This document shows, piece by piece, positions 16,773-24,904 of a stretch of DNA of 64,000 bases. The notes under the pieces are model-generated. The model searched no databases. It was not told the DNA's origin and saw only the letters and a program-made list of their open reading frames with translations. Location: positions 186,001 to 250,000 of the forward strand of contig CAVZCK010000021.1 in NCBI GenBank assembly GCA_963773735.1. The letters run 5' to 3'. Positions within the stretch are counted from its first letter, which is position 1, and the number at the start of each line of letters is the position of its first letter. The DNA comes from CAVZCK01 sp963773735. Lineage in GTDB: Bacteria > Pseudomonadota > Alphaproteobacteria > Rhizobiales > Rhodomicrobiaceae. A program made the translations under genes and the position numbers.

Positions 16773-17617
16773 TCAGTTCGTCGCGAACAGCTTGGGCAGC
16801 GTCTTGGCGAGGGATTGCTTGAGCAAATCCCAGACAATCTTGCGGGTGCGAGCGTCGCGATGGCGGCATTTGCGTCTTCGGGCAGCCGTTCGCCATCCTT
16901 CATCTTGTGGTTCGGTCCTCTCAGCACATCCGGCATCAGGGTGAGCTTGATCGTCGAAATCGAATTCGGCGCGCAACGGGCTTGTGACTGCCATCGAGGC
17001 GGCCAGCCTGTAAGTGCGTGGACATATTCCGGGCCGGAGTTGAAAATGTTCCCAAGCGCAGCACGCCCAGGCCGCTAATCCTTGATTTGTCGTGCGACGC
17101 GGTAGGCAGGCAGGACGAGCAGATAGTAATCGCAATGCTGCGCGCCGCGTATCGGGAGACGAACTTGAGCAATTCGTCCTCAAAGCTCTTGAAGATAGAA
17201 ATTCCCTGCTTTGAACTTTTCGAAAGCCTCCGCTGGAACTGGTGATGGTCTTGATCCTGAAATTCTTCTTAAGCATCTGCTGAACGAGCCCGCTGACCTG
17301 GTCGTCTGATTTTCCAATTCGCGATAGGAAAGTTTTGCTCCTCGTTGCCGAATACCATGATACCGACCTTCTTGACGGTCGCAACGTCGCCGAGCAGTCG
17401 AAATAAGCCCGATCGTCTTCACACCCGCCTCCCGCTTTGCAGGCGCGGACTTCTGTGAGGCTTTGGCGTGTTCTTCCTTGGCGATGAGATGCGCCGGCGG
17501 CAGATAGCTGCCTGCGTTCTGAGAACCCGGGCCAGGCTGCTGCTGAGCGTATGATGATGCGGATGATAGCGAGACAAGCGCTGCGATGATCGCCGCGCCG
17601 CATAATCTGGCAAACAT
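16773..17617 (-). pseudogene. Badly frameshifted secreted protein gene, unknown function
   Basis: From ATG 17617 the reverse strand encodes a clear signal peptide (MFARLCGAAIIAALVSLSSA...SSYA) and AQQQPGPGSQNAGSYLPPAH. Sensible protein then hops between frames: VATVKKVGIMVFGNEEQNFP, then DDQVSGLVQQMLKKNFRIKT, then FKAGNFYLQEL, DELLKFVSRYAA, YYLLVLPAYRVARQIKD, GLGVLRLGNIFNSGPEYVHA, MPDVLRGPNHKMKDGERLPE, and finally KIVWDLLKQSLAKTLPKLF ending at 16773. At least five frame changes are needed for a product of about 275 residues. I do not recognise the family. It interrupts the uptake operon between livM and livK on the same strand. Confidence 0.6.
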
Positions 17618-17735
17618 TGCACCCCCCATGTGAACGAGCCGGAGTTTTGGCATGCGGGCCGAGCCCGCGCAATGCCGTCTCGCGATCTGCCCCCAGGCGA
17701 TTTGCGCCGCGCCTCGAGCAGCGCCATCCGCAAGC

Positions 17736-18809
17736 TCAATGCGAGAACGGATAAAGCTTCCAATAGGCTTTGATCTGCTTCCAGCGATGGGCGAGGCCGT
17801 CCGGCTCGAAGATCAGAAACAGGATGATGACGCCGCCGATCGCCATCTCGCGCAGAAAGGAGAGGTTGTTCTTGAGGCTGAGCGCGTGATCGATAGGCGT
17901 GCCGGTGAGGCTCGCGGTCAGCCATTCCATCGCCTCCGGCAGGATCACCATGAAGGCCGTCCCCATGATCGTGCCCATGATCGAGCCCAGCCCGCCGATG
18001 ATGATCATGCCGAGAAACTGGATGGAGAAGAGAATCGTAAACCCCTCGACCGAGACATATTGCAGATAATGTCCATAAAGCGCGCCGCCGATCCCGGCAA
18101 AGAAGGATGAAATGCCGAATGAAAGCGTCCGGTATTTGGTGAGGTTGATGCCCATCATCTCGGCGGAGAGATAATGGTCGCGCACGGCGACGAGGGCGCG
18201 GCCGTCGCGCGAGCGCATCAGATTGGTGGCGAGGATGAAGCAGACGACCAGATAGGCGAGAACGACGTAGAAATAGCTGAAATCGGTGTCGAAGGCCTGG
18301 CCGAAGATCGAGAAAGGCGCCGCGACGGTGCCGGCGACGCCGCCCGAGAACCAGTTCGCGCGCGCAAAGAAATCCTGAAGGATATATTGCGCCGCGAGCG
18401 TCGCGATGGCGAGATAGAGGCCTTTGAGACGCGCCGCCGGCAGGCCGAAGACGAGGCCGACCGCCGTCGTCATCAGCCCGGCGATGGGGATGGCGAAAAA
18501 GACCGGCACGCCGTAATTGTTGCTGACATAGGCCGAAGAAAAGGCGCCGAAGCCGAAGAAGGCGGAGTGGCCGATGGAGATCTGCCCGGTGAAGCCGACG
18601 AGGATGTTGAGCCCCAGCGCGGCGATCGACAGATAGCCGATCTGGATCATCAGGCTGAGAATGTAGCGGTCGAAGACGAGCGGCGCGAAGCACAACAGGA
18701 TGACCGAGGCGATGACGACGTTCCGGCTCGTGACCGTCGGGAAGATCGTGGTGTCGGCGGCATAGCTGGTCTTGAATTCGCCGGCCGGGATGATGCTCTG
18801 CATCGCCAT
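17736..18809 (-). CDS. livM: Branched-chain-type ABC uptake, permease LivM
   Basis: Inner-membrane permease of the HAAT importer, 357 residues with about 9-10 helices. The family segments GLNILVGFTGQISIGHSAFFGFGA, GVAGTVAAPFSI, RSRDGRALVAVRDHYLSAEMMGI (the EAA-like cytoplasmic loop contacting the ATPase) and the GGLGSIMGTIMGTAF loop are all present. It pairs with LivH downstream of the acyl-CoA synthetase. A 214-base gap containing a palindromic repeat separates it from livH, so it may have its own start of transcription. Confidence 0.92.
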   Translation of the reverse strand: MAMQSIIPAGEFKTSYAADTTIFPTVTSRNVVIASVILLCFAPLVFDRYILSLMIQIGYLSIAALGLNILVGFTGQISIGHSAFFGFGAFSSAYVSNNYGVPVFFAIPIAGLMTTAVGLVFGLPAARLKGLYLAIATLAAQYILQDFFARANWFSGGVAGTVAAPFSIFGQAFDTDFSYFYVVLAYLVVCFILATNLMRSRDGRALVAVRDHYLSAEMMGINLTKYRTLSFGISSFFAGIGGALYGHYLQYVSVEGFTILFSIQFLGMIIIGGLGSIMGTIMGTAFMVILPEAMEWLTASLTGTPIDHALSLKNNLSFLREMAIGGVIILFLIFEPDGLAHRWKQIKAYWKLYPFSH

Positions 18810-18850
18810 GGATCAGCTCTTCGCGCCAAGTTTCAGATTTGCGCACTGTC

Positions 18851-18980
18851 GTCGCCCCGGACGGCGCAATGCGCCGAGCCGGGGTCCATTAGCCTCTCGC
18901 CGAAGCAAAGCCGAACGGTTAGACCAATAGGTCCCGGCTCTGACGGCCTGCCCCGGTCCACGAACCGGGGCCGGGGCGAC
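18851..18980. repeat. Hairpin-type intergenic repeat with GTCGCCCCGG ends, copy 1
   Basis: Begins GTCGCCCCGG and ends with its inverse CCGGGGCGAC, with inner inverted parts (GAGCCGGGGTCC, GGTCCCGGCTC, CCCCGGTCC..AACCGGGG). A related element with the same ends lies at 24,783-24,887. It occupies the livH-livM gap. Confidence 0.7.
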
Positions 18981-19023
18981 GGAGTGTGTCGTAGCGCAGC
19001 GCATCCTGATCAGCTCCGTCTCA

Positions 19024-19919
19024 TCAAACCCGCTCGATGTCACGGGTGCCGAACAGCCCGTAGGGTTTGATCATCAGAATGATGATCAGCACGTAGAACG
19101 GCGCGATCTCATAGAGGTTGCCCCAGTGCAGGAACTGCCCATCGACATATTGGGCCAGATTTTCAAGCAAGCCCGACGATCAGACCGCCGAGCACCGCGC
19201 CGAGTAATGCTGTCGAGCCCGCCGACGATGACGGCCGGGAACACCTTGATGCCGTAGAATGAGAGCGCCGAGGAGACGCCGTTGACGATGCCGACGACGA
19301 TGCCGGCGACGGAGGAGACCACCGCCGAGATCGCCCAGGCCATGGCGAAGACGTTCTTGATGGAGATGCCGAGCGACTGCGCGACTTGCTGGTCGAACGC
19401 CGTCGCCCGCATCGCAAGGCCATATTTGGAATAGGTGAAGAAGACGGCAAAGCCTGCCATCAGCAGCAGCGAGATGCCGAGGCTCAAGAGGTAAATGGTC
19501 TGGACCTGCACGCCGGCGATATCGATCTGCTGTGTCTCGAAGACCGGCGGGAAGGGCTGGGCGAAGACGCCGAACATCCATTTCATCAGCGCCTGGAAGA
19601 CGATGGAAAGCCCGATCGTCACCATGATCACGGAGATGATCGGCTCGCCGATCAGCGGCCGCAGCACCACGATTTGGAGCAGCACGCCGAAGATCATCAT
19701 GAAGACGAAGGTGAGCAGCATCGCCCAGACGAAGGGCAGCTGATGCGAGGTGATCAGCCACCAGCAGACCCAGGCGCCGATCAGGAGGAACTCGCCTTGG
19801 GCGAAATTCACCACCTGGCTCGCCTTGTAGATCAGCACGAAGGACATGGCGACGACACCGTAAAGCGCGCCGACGATCAGCCCGTTGATGATGAACTGCA
19901 GGAGAAGCGGATCGTACAT
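19024..19919 (-). CDS. livH: Branched-chain-type ABC uptake, permease LivH, frameshifted near its 3' end
   Basis: Inner-membrane permease partner of LivM. From ATG 19919 the protein is normal for about 235 residues (GLIVGALYGVVAMSFVLIYKAS, NFAQGEFL, RATAFDQQVAQSLGI, VFPAVIVGGLDS). It then needs two one-base corrections, near 19,206 (to LLGAVLGGLIVG) and near 19,172 (to ENLAQYVDGQFLHWGNLYEI), after which a normal end (VLIIILMIKPYGLFGTRDIE) reaches TGA at 19024-19026. The second is a CTG read as CTTG. Full product about 298 residues. It starts five bases after the acyl-CoA synthetase stop, so the two are translationally close. Confidence 0.88.
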
Positions 19920-19924
19920 GGGCG

Positions 19925-21862
19925 TCAGGCGGCTTTCGCGGGCTTGGTTGACGGGGCGGCGGTGGCGAGTTCGGCGACGGGGAGCGTGGTCTGGATGCGC
20001 TGCGTGGTGCCGTCCTGGAAATGGATCACCGTGTCGATGTCGATAGCCGTGCGGCCCGCATAGATCGCGTCGATGATCGAGGCGTATTTCTCGGCGACGA
20101 CGCCGCGCCGGACCTTGCGTGTCCTTGTCAGCTCGCCGTCATCGGCGTCCAGCTCCTTATAGAGCAGGATGAATTTCGAAATCCGCTGGGCCGGCGGCAG
20201 CGAGGCGTTCACCGCCTCGACCTCCTTGCGCAAGAGCTCGTAGACTTCGGCGCGGCTGGCGAGATCGCTATAGGTGGTGAAGGCGATGCGGTTCTTCTCG
20301 GCCCATTTCGACACGATCGAATAGCGGATGCAGATCATCGCCGCGAGATAGTCGCGTCCCGCGCCTAAGATCACCGTCTCGGCGATGAAGGGGGAGAATT
20401 TCAGCTTGTTCTCGATGAATTGCGGCGAATAGCGCTCGCCGCGCGCCGTCGCCGCCAGATCCTTGATACGGTCGATGACGATGAGATGGCCTGCCTCGTT
20501 GAAGAAGCCTGCATCGCCAGTGTGCATCCAGCCTTCGCGCATATCGGCGGCGGTCGCCTCCGGGTTTTTGTAGTAGCCGGAGAACATGTTCGGGTGGCGC
20601 GTGACGACCTCGCCGACGCCGTTTGCATCCGGCTGGTCGATGCGGATTTCGACATCGGCAAAGCCGAAGCCAACGCTGTCGAAATCGACGTCGCCGGCCT
20701 TGTGGATGGTGTAGGCGCCGAGCAGCTCGGTCTGGCCGTAGAGCTGGCGCAGCGGTACGCCGATGGCCTGGAAGAAGCGGAAGGTATCGGGGCCGAGCGC
20801 CGCGCCTCCGGTCGCCGCCGAGCGCAGCCGGGTGAAGCCGAGCCGGTCCCTGAGCGCGCGGAACAGGATCGCGTCGGCCAGCCAGGAGCGGCGGCCCTTG
20901 CTGAGCGCCTTGAGGCCGCGCGACAGGCCGTAATTGTAGAGCGCGCGCTTGAAAGCGGTCGTATCCATAATCCGCGAGCGGACATCGGCGGCGATGCCCT
21001 CCCAGACGCGCGGCGCGAACAGCACGAAGGTCGGCGCGATCTCGCGGAAATCGTGCATCAAGGTTTCCGGCTCCTCGACGAAGTTGACCGTCATCCGCGA
21101 GATCAGCGCTTTGCCGAAGACATAGATCTGCTCCATGATCCAGGGCAGGGGAAGGGCGGAGACATATTCGTCCTTCGGGCCTTTCGCGTCGGCTTCGAGA
21201 TAGGCGGCGCAGTGCCGGATCAGCGCGCCCGCGCTCAGCATGGCAAGCTTCGGATTGGCGGTCGTGCCGGAGGTGGTGCAGAGGATTGCCGTGTCCTCCG
21301 GGTTGGTCGCGTCCACCAGGCGATCGAAGAGCGCCGGGTCCGACGCGGCCAGCTCGCGCCCCTTTTCGATGAGCGCGTCCACCGATATGAGGCGCGGATC
21401 GTCATATTTGCGCATGCCGCGCGGGTCGGAATAGATGATGTGGGCAAGGCTCGGGATGCGGTCTTCGAGATTGAGCAGCTTATCGACCTGCTCCTCATCC
21501 TCGGCGAAGACGGCTTTCGCCTCGCCGTAATCGATCAGATAGGCGACCTCCTCCTCGAGCGCGTCGCGATAGATGCCGAGGCTCATCGCCTTGATGGCGT
21601 GAGCCGCGATCTCGCCGCAAACCCAGTCGGGCCGGTTGTCGCCGATCAGCGCCACGACATCGCCCTCGCCGATGCCGAGCGCCATAAGTCCAAGCGCCAG
21701 ATCGCGAACCTGGTCGTGATAGCGCTGCCAGGTCCAAATGTGCCAGATACCGTAATCCTTTTCGCGCAGGGCGATCTCGGCGCCATGCTCGCGGGAGTGC
21801 TGGCGCAGCAGCTTCGGCAGCGTGTCGGCTTCGGCGATGAGAGCCTTGACCTCGGCGTTCAT
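19925..21862 (-). CDS. Long-chain/aromatic acyl-CoA synthetase (AMP-binding), operon member
   Basis: ATP-dependent acid:CoA ligase of 645 residues. The P-loop TTSGTTANPKLAML lies near residue 195, the A5 motif YGQTELLGA near 380, HTGDAGFFNEAGHLIVIDRIKD near 440-460, and the C-terminal lid Lys region LTRTRKVRR near 600. The C-terminal Ala/Pro/Lys tail is not conserved. It is embedded between livG and livH, as in many rhizobial HAAT operons where the ligase activates the imported hydrophobic acid; the true substrate (fatty, aromatic or phenylpropanoid acid) cannot be read from sequence. Its start overlaps the livG stop by four bases (ATGA). Confidence 0.9.
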   Translation of the reverse strand: MNAEVKALIAEADTLPKLLRQHSREHGAEIALREKDYGIWHIWTWQRYHDQVRDLALGLMALGIGEGDVVALIGDNRPDWVCGEIAAHAIKAMSLGIYRDALEEEVAYLIDYGEAKAVFAEDEEQVDKLLNLEDRIPSLAHIIYSDPRGMRKYDDPRLISVDALIEKGRELAASDPALFDRLVDATNPEDTAILCTTSGTTANPKLAMLSAGALIRHCAAYLEADAKGPKDEYVSALPLPWIMEQIYVFGKALISRMTVNFVEEPETLMHDFREIAPTFVLFAPRVWEGIAADVRSRIMDTTAFKRALYNYGLSRGLKALSKGRRSWLADAILFRALRDRLGFTRLRSAATGGAALGPDTFRFFQAIGVPLRQLYGQTELLGAYTIHKAGDVDFDSVGFGFADVEIRIDQPDANGVGEVVTRHPNMFSGYYKNPEATAADMREGWMHTGDAGFFNEAGHLIVIDRIKDLAATARGERYSPQFIENKLKFSPFIAETVILGAGRDYLAAMICIRYSIVSKWAEKNRIAFTTYSDLASRAEVYELLRKEVEAVNASLPPAQRISKFILLYKELDADDGELTRTRKVRRGVVAEKYASIIDAIYAGRTAIDIDTVIHFQDGTTQRIQTTLPVAELATAAPSTKPAKAA

Positions 21863-22677
21863 GGTCTGAGCTCCGCGGGAACCGGGTCTTCAGGCTCGAC
21901 CAGAAGCTCGTCTTCCTCGCCGAGATAGGCCGCCTTGACGTGAGGATCGGCCAGCACCTCCTCGGGGAGCCCTTCGGCGATCTTGCGGCCGAAATCCAGC
22001 ACGGCGACGCGGTGCGAGATGTCCATGACCACGCCCATATCGTGCTCGATCATGATCACCGTCATGCCGAACTCCTCGTTCAGATCGACGATGTAGCGCG
22101 CCATATCCTCCTTTTCTTCGAGATTCATGCCCGCCATCGGCTCGTCGAGTAGGATCAGCTCCGGCTCGATGGCCATGGCGCGGGCCAGCTCAACGCGTTT
22201 GCGCAGACCGTAGGAGAGCGTGCCGGCGGGCGCCTTGCGCACCGGCTGCAGGTCGAGAAAATCGATGATCTCCTCGACGCGTCGGCGGTGGCGTAATTCC
22301 TCGCGCCGGGCGCCGGTCAGCCAATAGATCGAGCCGGTAACGAAATTGTTTCGCAAGAGATGATGGCGGCCGACCATGATGTTATCGAGTACGCTCATAT
22401 GGTGGAAGAGCGCCAGATTCTGGAAGGTGCGGCCGATGCCCAGCCTTGCGCGGTCGGCGGGCCGGCGGCGGGTGATGTCGGCGCCTTGGAAAGCCACCCG
22501 GCCCTCGGTTGGCCGGTAACGCCCGGAAATGCAGTTCAGAAGCGAGGTTTTTCCCGCGCCGTTGGGTCCGATAATCGAGAAAAGCTCGCCCGGCCTTACG
22601 CCAAGGCTGACATGGGAGAGCGCGCGCACGCCGCCGAAGCGCAACGAAACGTCGCGGATCTCAAGGATTTCGGGCAT
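21859..22677 (-). CDS. livG: Branched-chain-type ABC uptake, ATP-binding subunit LivG
   Basis: First gene of the minus-strand uptake cluster, 272 residues. Walker A GPNGAGKTS near 38-46, Q-loop FQNLALFHHMSVLDNIMVGRH, signature TLSYGLRKRVELARA (the Gly-Leu-Arg-Lys variant usual in ligase-linked LivG), Walker B LILLDEPMAGMN and H-loop IEHDMGVVMDI are present. An insert FVTGSIYWLTGARREELRHR is typical of this subgroup. The stop overlaps the ligase start, so livG and the ligase are co-translated. The promoter should lie in 22,678-22,930, which also faces the rightward gene at 22,931. Confidence 0.92.
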   Translation of the reverse strand: MPEILEIRDVSLRFGGVRALSHVSLGVRPGELFSIIGPNGAGKTSLLNCISGRYRPTEGRVAFQGADITRRRPADRARLGIGRTFQNLALFHHMSVLDNIMVGRHHLLRNNFVTGSIYWLTGARREELRHRRRVEEIIDFLDLQPVRKAPAGTLSYGLRKRVELARAMAIEPELILLDEPMAGMNLEEKEDMARYIVDLNEEFGMTVIMIEHDMGVVMDISHRVAVLDFGRKIAEGLPEEVLADPHVKAAYLGEEDELLVEPEDPVPAELRP

Positions 22678-22930
22678 TCAGGCGCCTGTTGCGTTTCCTC
22701 CGCCCCTAGTGAACTCGTAACGGCCTAAAGGATCAAGCTTCCTTTCGTAGGATCGGACGCATTACGGGCCGGCGCCGGTCGGGACCAGCCGCAAATCGCC
22801 CCGAAACCCTGCTTCATCCAAAATGCTCCGAACAATTGACCGGCCCCTCGCAGCACGAGGTTGGCGGCGCGCCGCATCGGGGATAATGTGCGGCGAGGCA
22901 ATCGGTAAAGCGGAAGGTGAGATATCCTCG

Positions 22931-23842
22931 ATGATCAGCCAAGGCCATTACGGCTCAGCAGGGCGTTGCGCGCTCGTTCTCGCGGGCATCGCCCTTTTCT
23001 TCACCGGCGCGGCGCTCATTGCCAGCGGCCGTGCCCAGACAAGCGCCGACAGCCTCAGCCGCGCCGACGACCCTGTCACCCAGGAGGATGTGCGCAGCTT
23101 CGCGGAGACGCTGATTGGCAAACCGGGCGCCAACCGGGGCGCACCGGCGACACCCCAGCAGCTTGAACAGAAGGCGCAGCGCATCACTGCCTCACGGGCT
23201 AATGCGCAGAACCGGACTTCGGTCAAGCTCGGGGAGGCCGAGCTCGGTCTTGAACCACCTCCCGGCCATTGCTTCCTCGATGAATCTCAACCCAGCGATG
23301 CCCGGCTTGTCGGTCTCCTGCAGTCGATCTTTCGCGGGGAGCTGCGCATGCTCGGGGCGTTTGCCGACTGCTCTCAGCTCAAATCCTGGCGCACCGGCCA
23401 GCGCAAGACGCTGAGCGATTACGGCCAGTTTCTGGTGCCGCTTGGCTTTCTAGACAAGAAAGTCGATGGGGCAACCAAGCCTTATGTAGACACGATCTGC
23501 GACACGCTGCGCCAAAACGGCGGCGAGCTCATCAGCAAGAGTGCGCCCCAGGTCAAACAGCGCTTCGAAGAGGCGCTGAAGGGCGCGAAGATGAACGAGG
23601 TTCGCTTTCTCGGTGTTCTCGGCCAGGACGATAACGCCTGCTATTTCGGCCTGATTCAGAACATTATAACCGAGTTCGGCGACCCCAAGACCCAGGTCGA
23701 CGTTTCCGCCATCGCCTTCATTTCGGGCAAGATGATTTACATCAATCTCTATGCGGTGCATGAAGGCGACTTCACGCTCGGCGAGGTGTTCGAGCGCCAG
23801 AAGGCGAATGTCGAACGCAATCTGAGCGTGAATGGCGGCTGA
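22931..23842 (+). CDS. Secreted or membrane-anchored protein, unknown function
   Basis: 303 residues from ATG 22931, chosen because GGAAGGTGAG lies upstream; an in-frame ATG at 22823 would add 36 residues. A hydrophobic span (CALVLAGIALFFTGAALIAS) followed by GRAQ fits a signal peptide or anchor. The mature part has a Gln/Arg-rich linker (TPQQLEQKAQRITASRANAQ) and a folded C-terminal half with ISKSAPQVKQRFEEALKGAK, FLGVLGQDDNACYFGLIQNI and VSAIAFISGKMIYINLYAV. It resembles conserved uncharacterised alphaproteobacterial proteins; no catalytic motif is seen. It ends 17 bases before kdsA and may share its transcript. Confidence 0.7.
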   Translation: MISQGHYGSAGRCALVLAGIALFFTGAALIASGRAQTSADSLSRADDPVTQEDVRSFAETLIGKPGANRGAPATPQQLEQKAQRITASRANAQNRTSVKLGEAELGLEPPPGHCFLDESQPSDARLVGLLQSIFRGELRMLGAFADCSQLKSWRTGQRKTLSDYGQFLVPLGFLDKKVDGATKPYVDTICDTLRQNGGELISKSAPQVKQRFEEALKGAKMNEVRFLGVLGQDDNACYFGLIQNIITEFGDPKTQVDVSAIAFISGKMIYINLYAVHEGDFTLGEVFERQKANVERNLSVNGG

Positions 23843-23859
23843 GGCAGAGGAGGGTGGCC

Positions 23860-24720
23860 ATGGCGATTTCCGGCGAAGGGGCGCTGTTGCCGAACAAGCG
23901 GGTGCGGATCGGTGAGGTCGTGGTTGCCAACGACGCGCCGCTTGCCGTCTTTGCCGGCCCATGTGCGATGGAGAGCCGCGATCATGCTCTGGAGATGGGC
24001 GCAGCACTCAAAGAGATCGCTGGCCGGCTCGGCATCGGGCTGATTTTCAAGACCTCTTTCGACAAGGCGAACCGCACCAGCCTTTCAAGCGCGCGGGGGC
24101 TGGGCCTCGACAAGGCGCTCGCCGTGTTCGCCGAAATCGGGGAGAGCTTGGGCCTGCCGATCGTTACCGATGTTCACAGCCCCGAGCAATGCGCGGCGGT
24201 CGCCGAGGTCGTCGATGTGCTGCAGATCCCGGCCTTTCTCTGCCGCCAGACCGATCTGCTGATCGCGGCGGCGAAGACGGGGCGCGTCGTCAAGGTCAAG
24301 AAAGGTCAGTTCCTCGCGCCCTGGGACATGAAGAATGTGGTTGCCAAGCTGCTCGGGGCGGGAAATCCGAACATCCTCCTGACCGAGCGCGGCGTCAGCT
24401 TCGGCTATAACACACTCGTCTCCGACATGCGCGCGCTGCCGATCATGGCCGAGACCGGATGTCCGGTCGTATTCGACGCCACCCATTCCGTGCAGCAGCC
24501 GGGCGGGCAGGGCACGGCGAGCGGCGGCGAGCGGCGTTTTGTGCCGGTATTGGCGCGGGCGGCGGTGGCGGTCGGCGTCGCTGCGGTCTTCATCGAAACG
24601 CATGAGAACCCCGACCGCGCGCCGTCCGACGGGCCGAATATGGTGCCGCTCGCGGAGTTCGAAGGACTGCTCCGCGAGCTGATGGCGATTGACGCGCTGG
24701 TCAAATCGCCGCGCCACTGA
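23860..24720 (+). CDS. kdsA: 3-deoxy-8-phosphooctulonate synthase (KDO-8-P synthase)
   Basis: Condenses phosphoenolpyruvate with arabinose 5-phosphate to make KDO-8-phosphate for lipopolysaccharide inner core; cytoplasmic TIM barrel. 286 residues, E. coli 284. The family signatures AVFAGPCAMESRDHAL, IFKTSFDKANRTS, GLPIVTDVHSPEQC, IPAFLCRQTDLL, VKKGQFLAPWDMKN, TERGVSFGYN, DATHSVQQPGG and FIETHENPDRAPSDGPN are all present. The metal-site Cys in GPCAM is present, suggesting the metal-dependent class, although the Asn of GP[NC] types differ. AGGAGG five bases upstream fixes ATG 23860 over the GTG at 23854. Confidence 0.95.
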   Translation: MAISGEGALLPNKRVRIGEVVVANDAPLAVFAGPCAMESRDHALEMGAALKEIAGRLGIGLIFKTSFDKANRTSLSSARGLGLDKALAVFAEIGESLGLPIVTDVHSPEQCAAVAEVVDVLQIPAFLCRQTDLLIAAAKTGRVVKVKKGQFLAPWDMKNVVAKLLGAGNPNILLTERGVSFGYNTLVSDMRALPIMAETGCPVVFDATHSVQQPGGQGTASGGERRFVPVLARAAVAVGVAAVFIETHENPDRAPSDGPNMVPLAEFEGLLRELMAIDALVKSPRH

Positions 24721-24782
24721 CGGGTTCGCTCGCTTCCCCTCTCCTATGGAGGGTTCTGCGAAAAGGGAAAGTCCAGGCGAGG

Positions 24783-24887
24783 TGTCGTCCCGGACGGTCG
24801 AAGGCCGGGCCGGGGCCAGTCCCGCTATCGGCCAGCTTGTGCCTTGTGGCGAAGCGAATAGGCCCCGGCCCTTACGGCCGGGGCGAC
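24783..24887. repeat. Hairpin-type intergenic repeat with GTCG-CCCGG ends, copy 2
   Basis: Starts GTCGTCCCGG and ends CCGGGGCGAC. Inner inverted arms GGCCGGGGCC/GGCCCCGGCC surround a spacer GGCGAAGCGAATAGG that parallels the GCCGAAGC...CCAATAGG part of the copy at 18,851-18,980 (opposite orientation). It lies between kdsA and the broken OmpA-family gene and may end transcription from both sides. Confidence 0.7.
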
Positions 24888-24904
24888 GTCCGAAAAGGCG
24901 CAGT

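Noticed and set aside
20420..21928. A 500-codon open frame on the plus strand opposite the acyl-CoA synthetase and livG
   Set aside because: It lies wholly antisense to genes with clear catalytic motifs and its product (rich in Arg, Asp, Gly, His) has no family features. Long antisense frames are expected at this GC content.
22678..22930. Search for a riboswitch or small RNA in the livG upstream gap
   Set aside because: No recognisable riboswitch core or strong terminator-like fold was seen; it is treated as a divergent promoter region.
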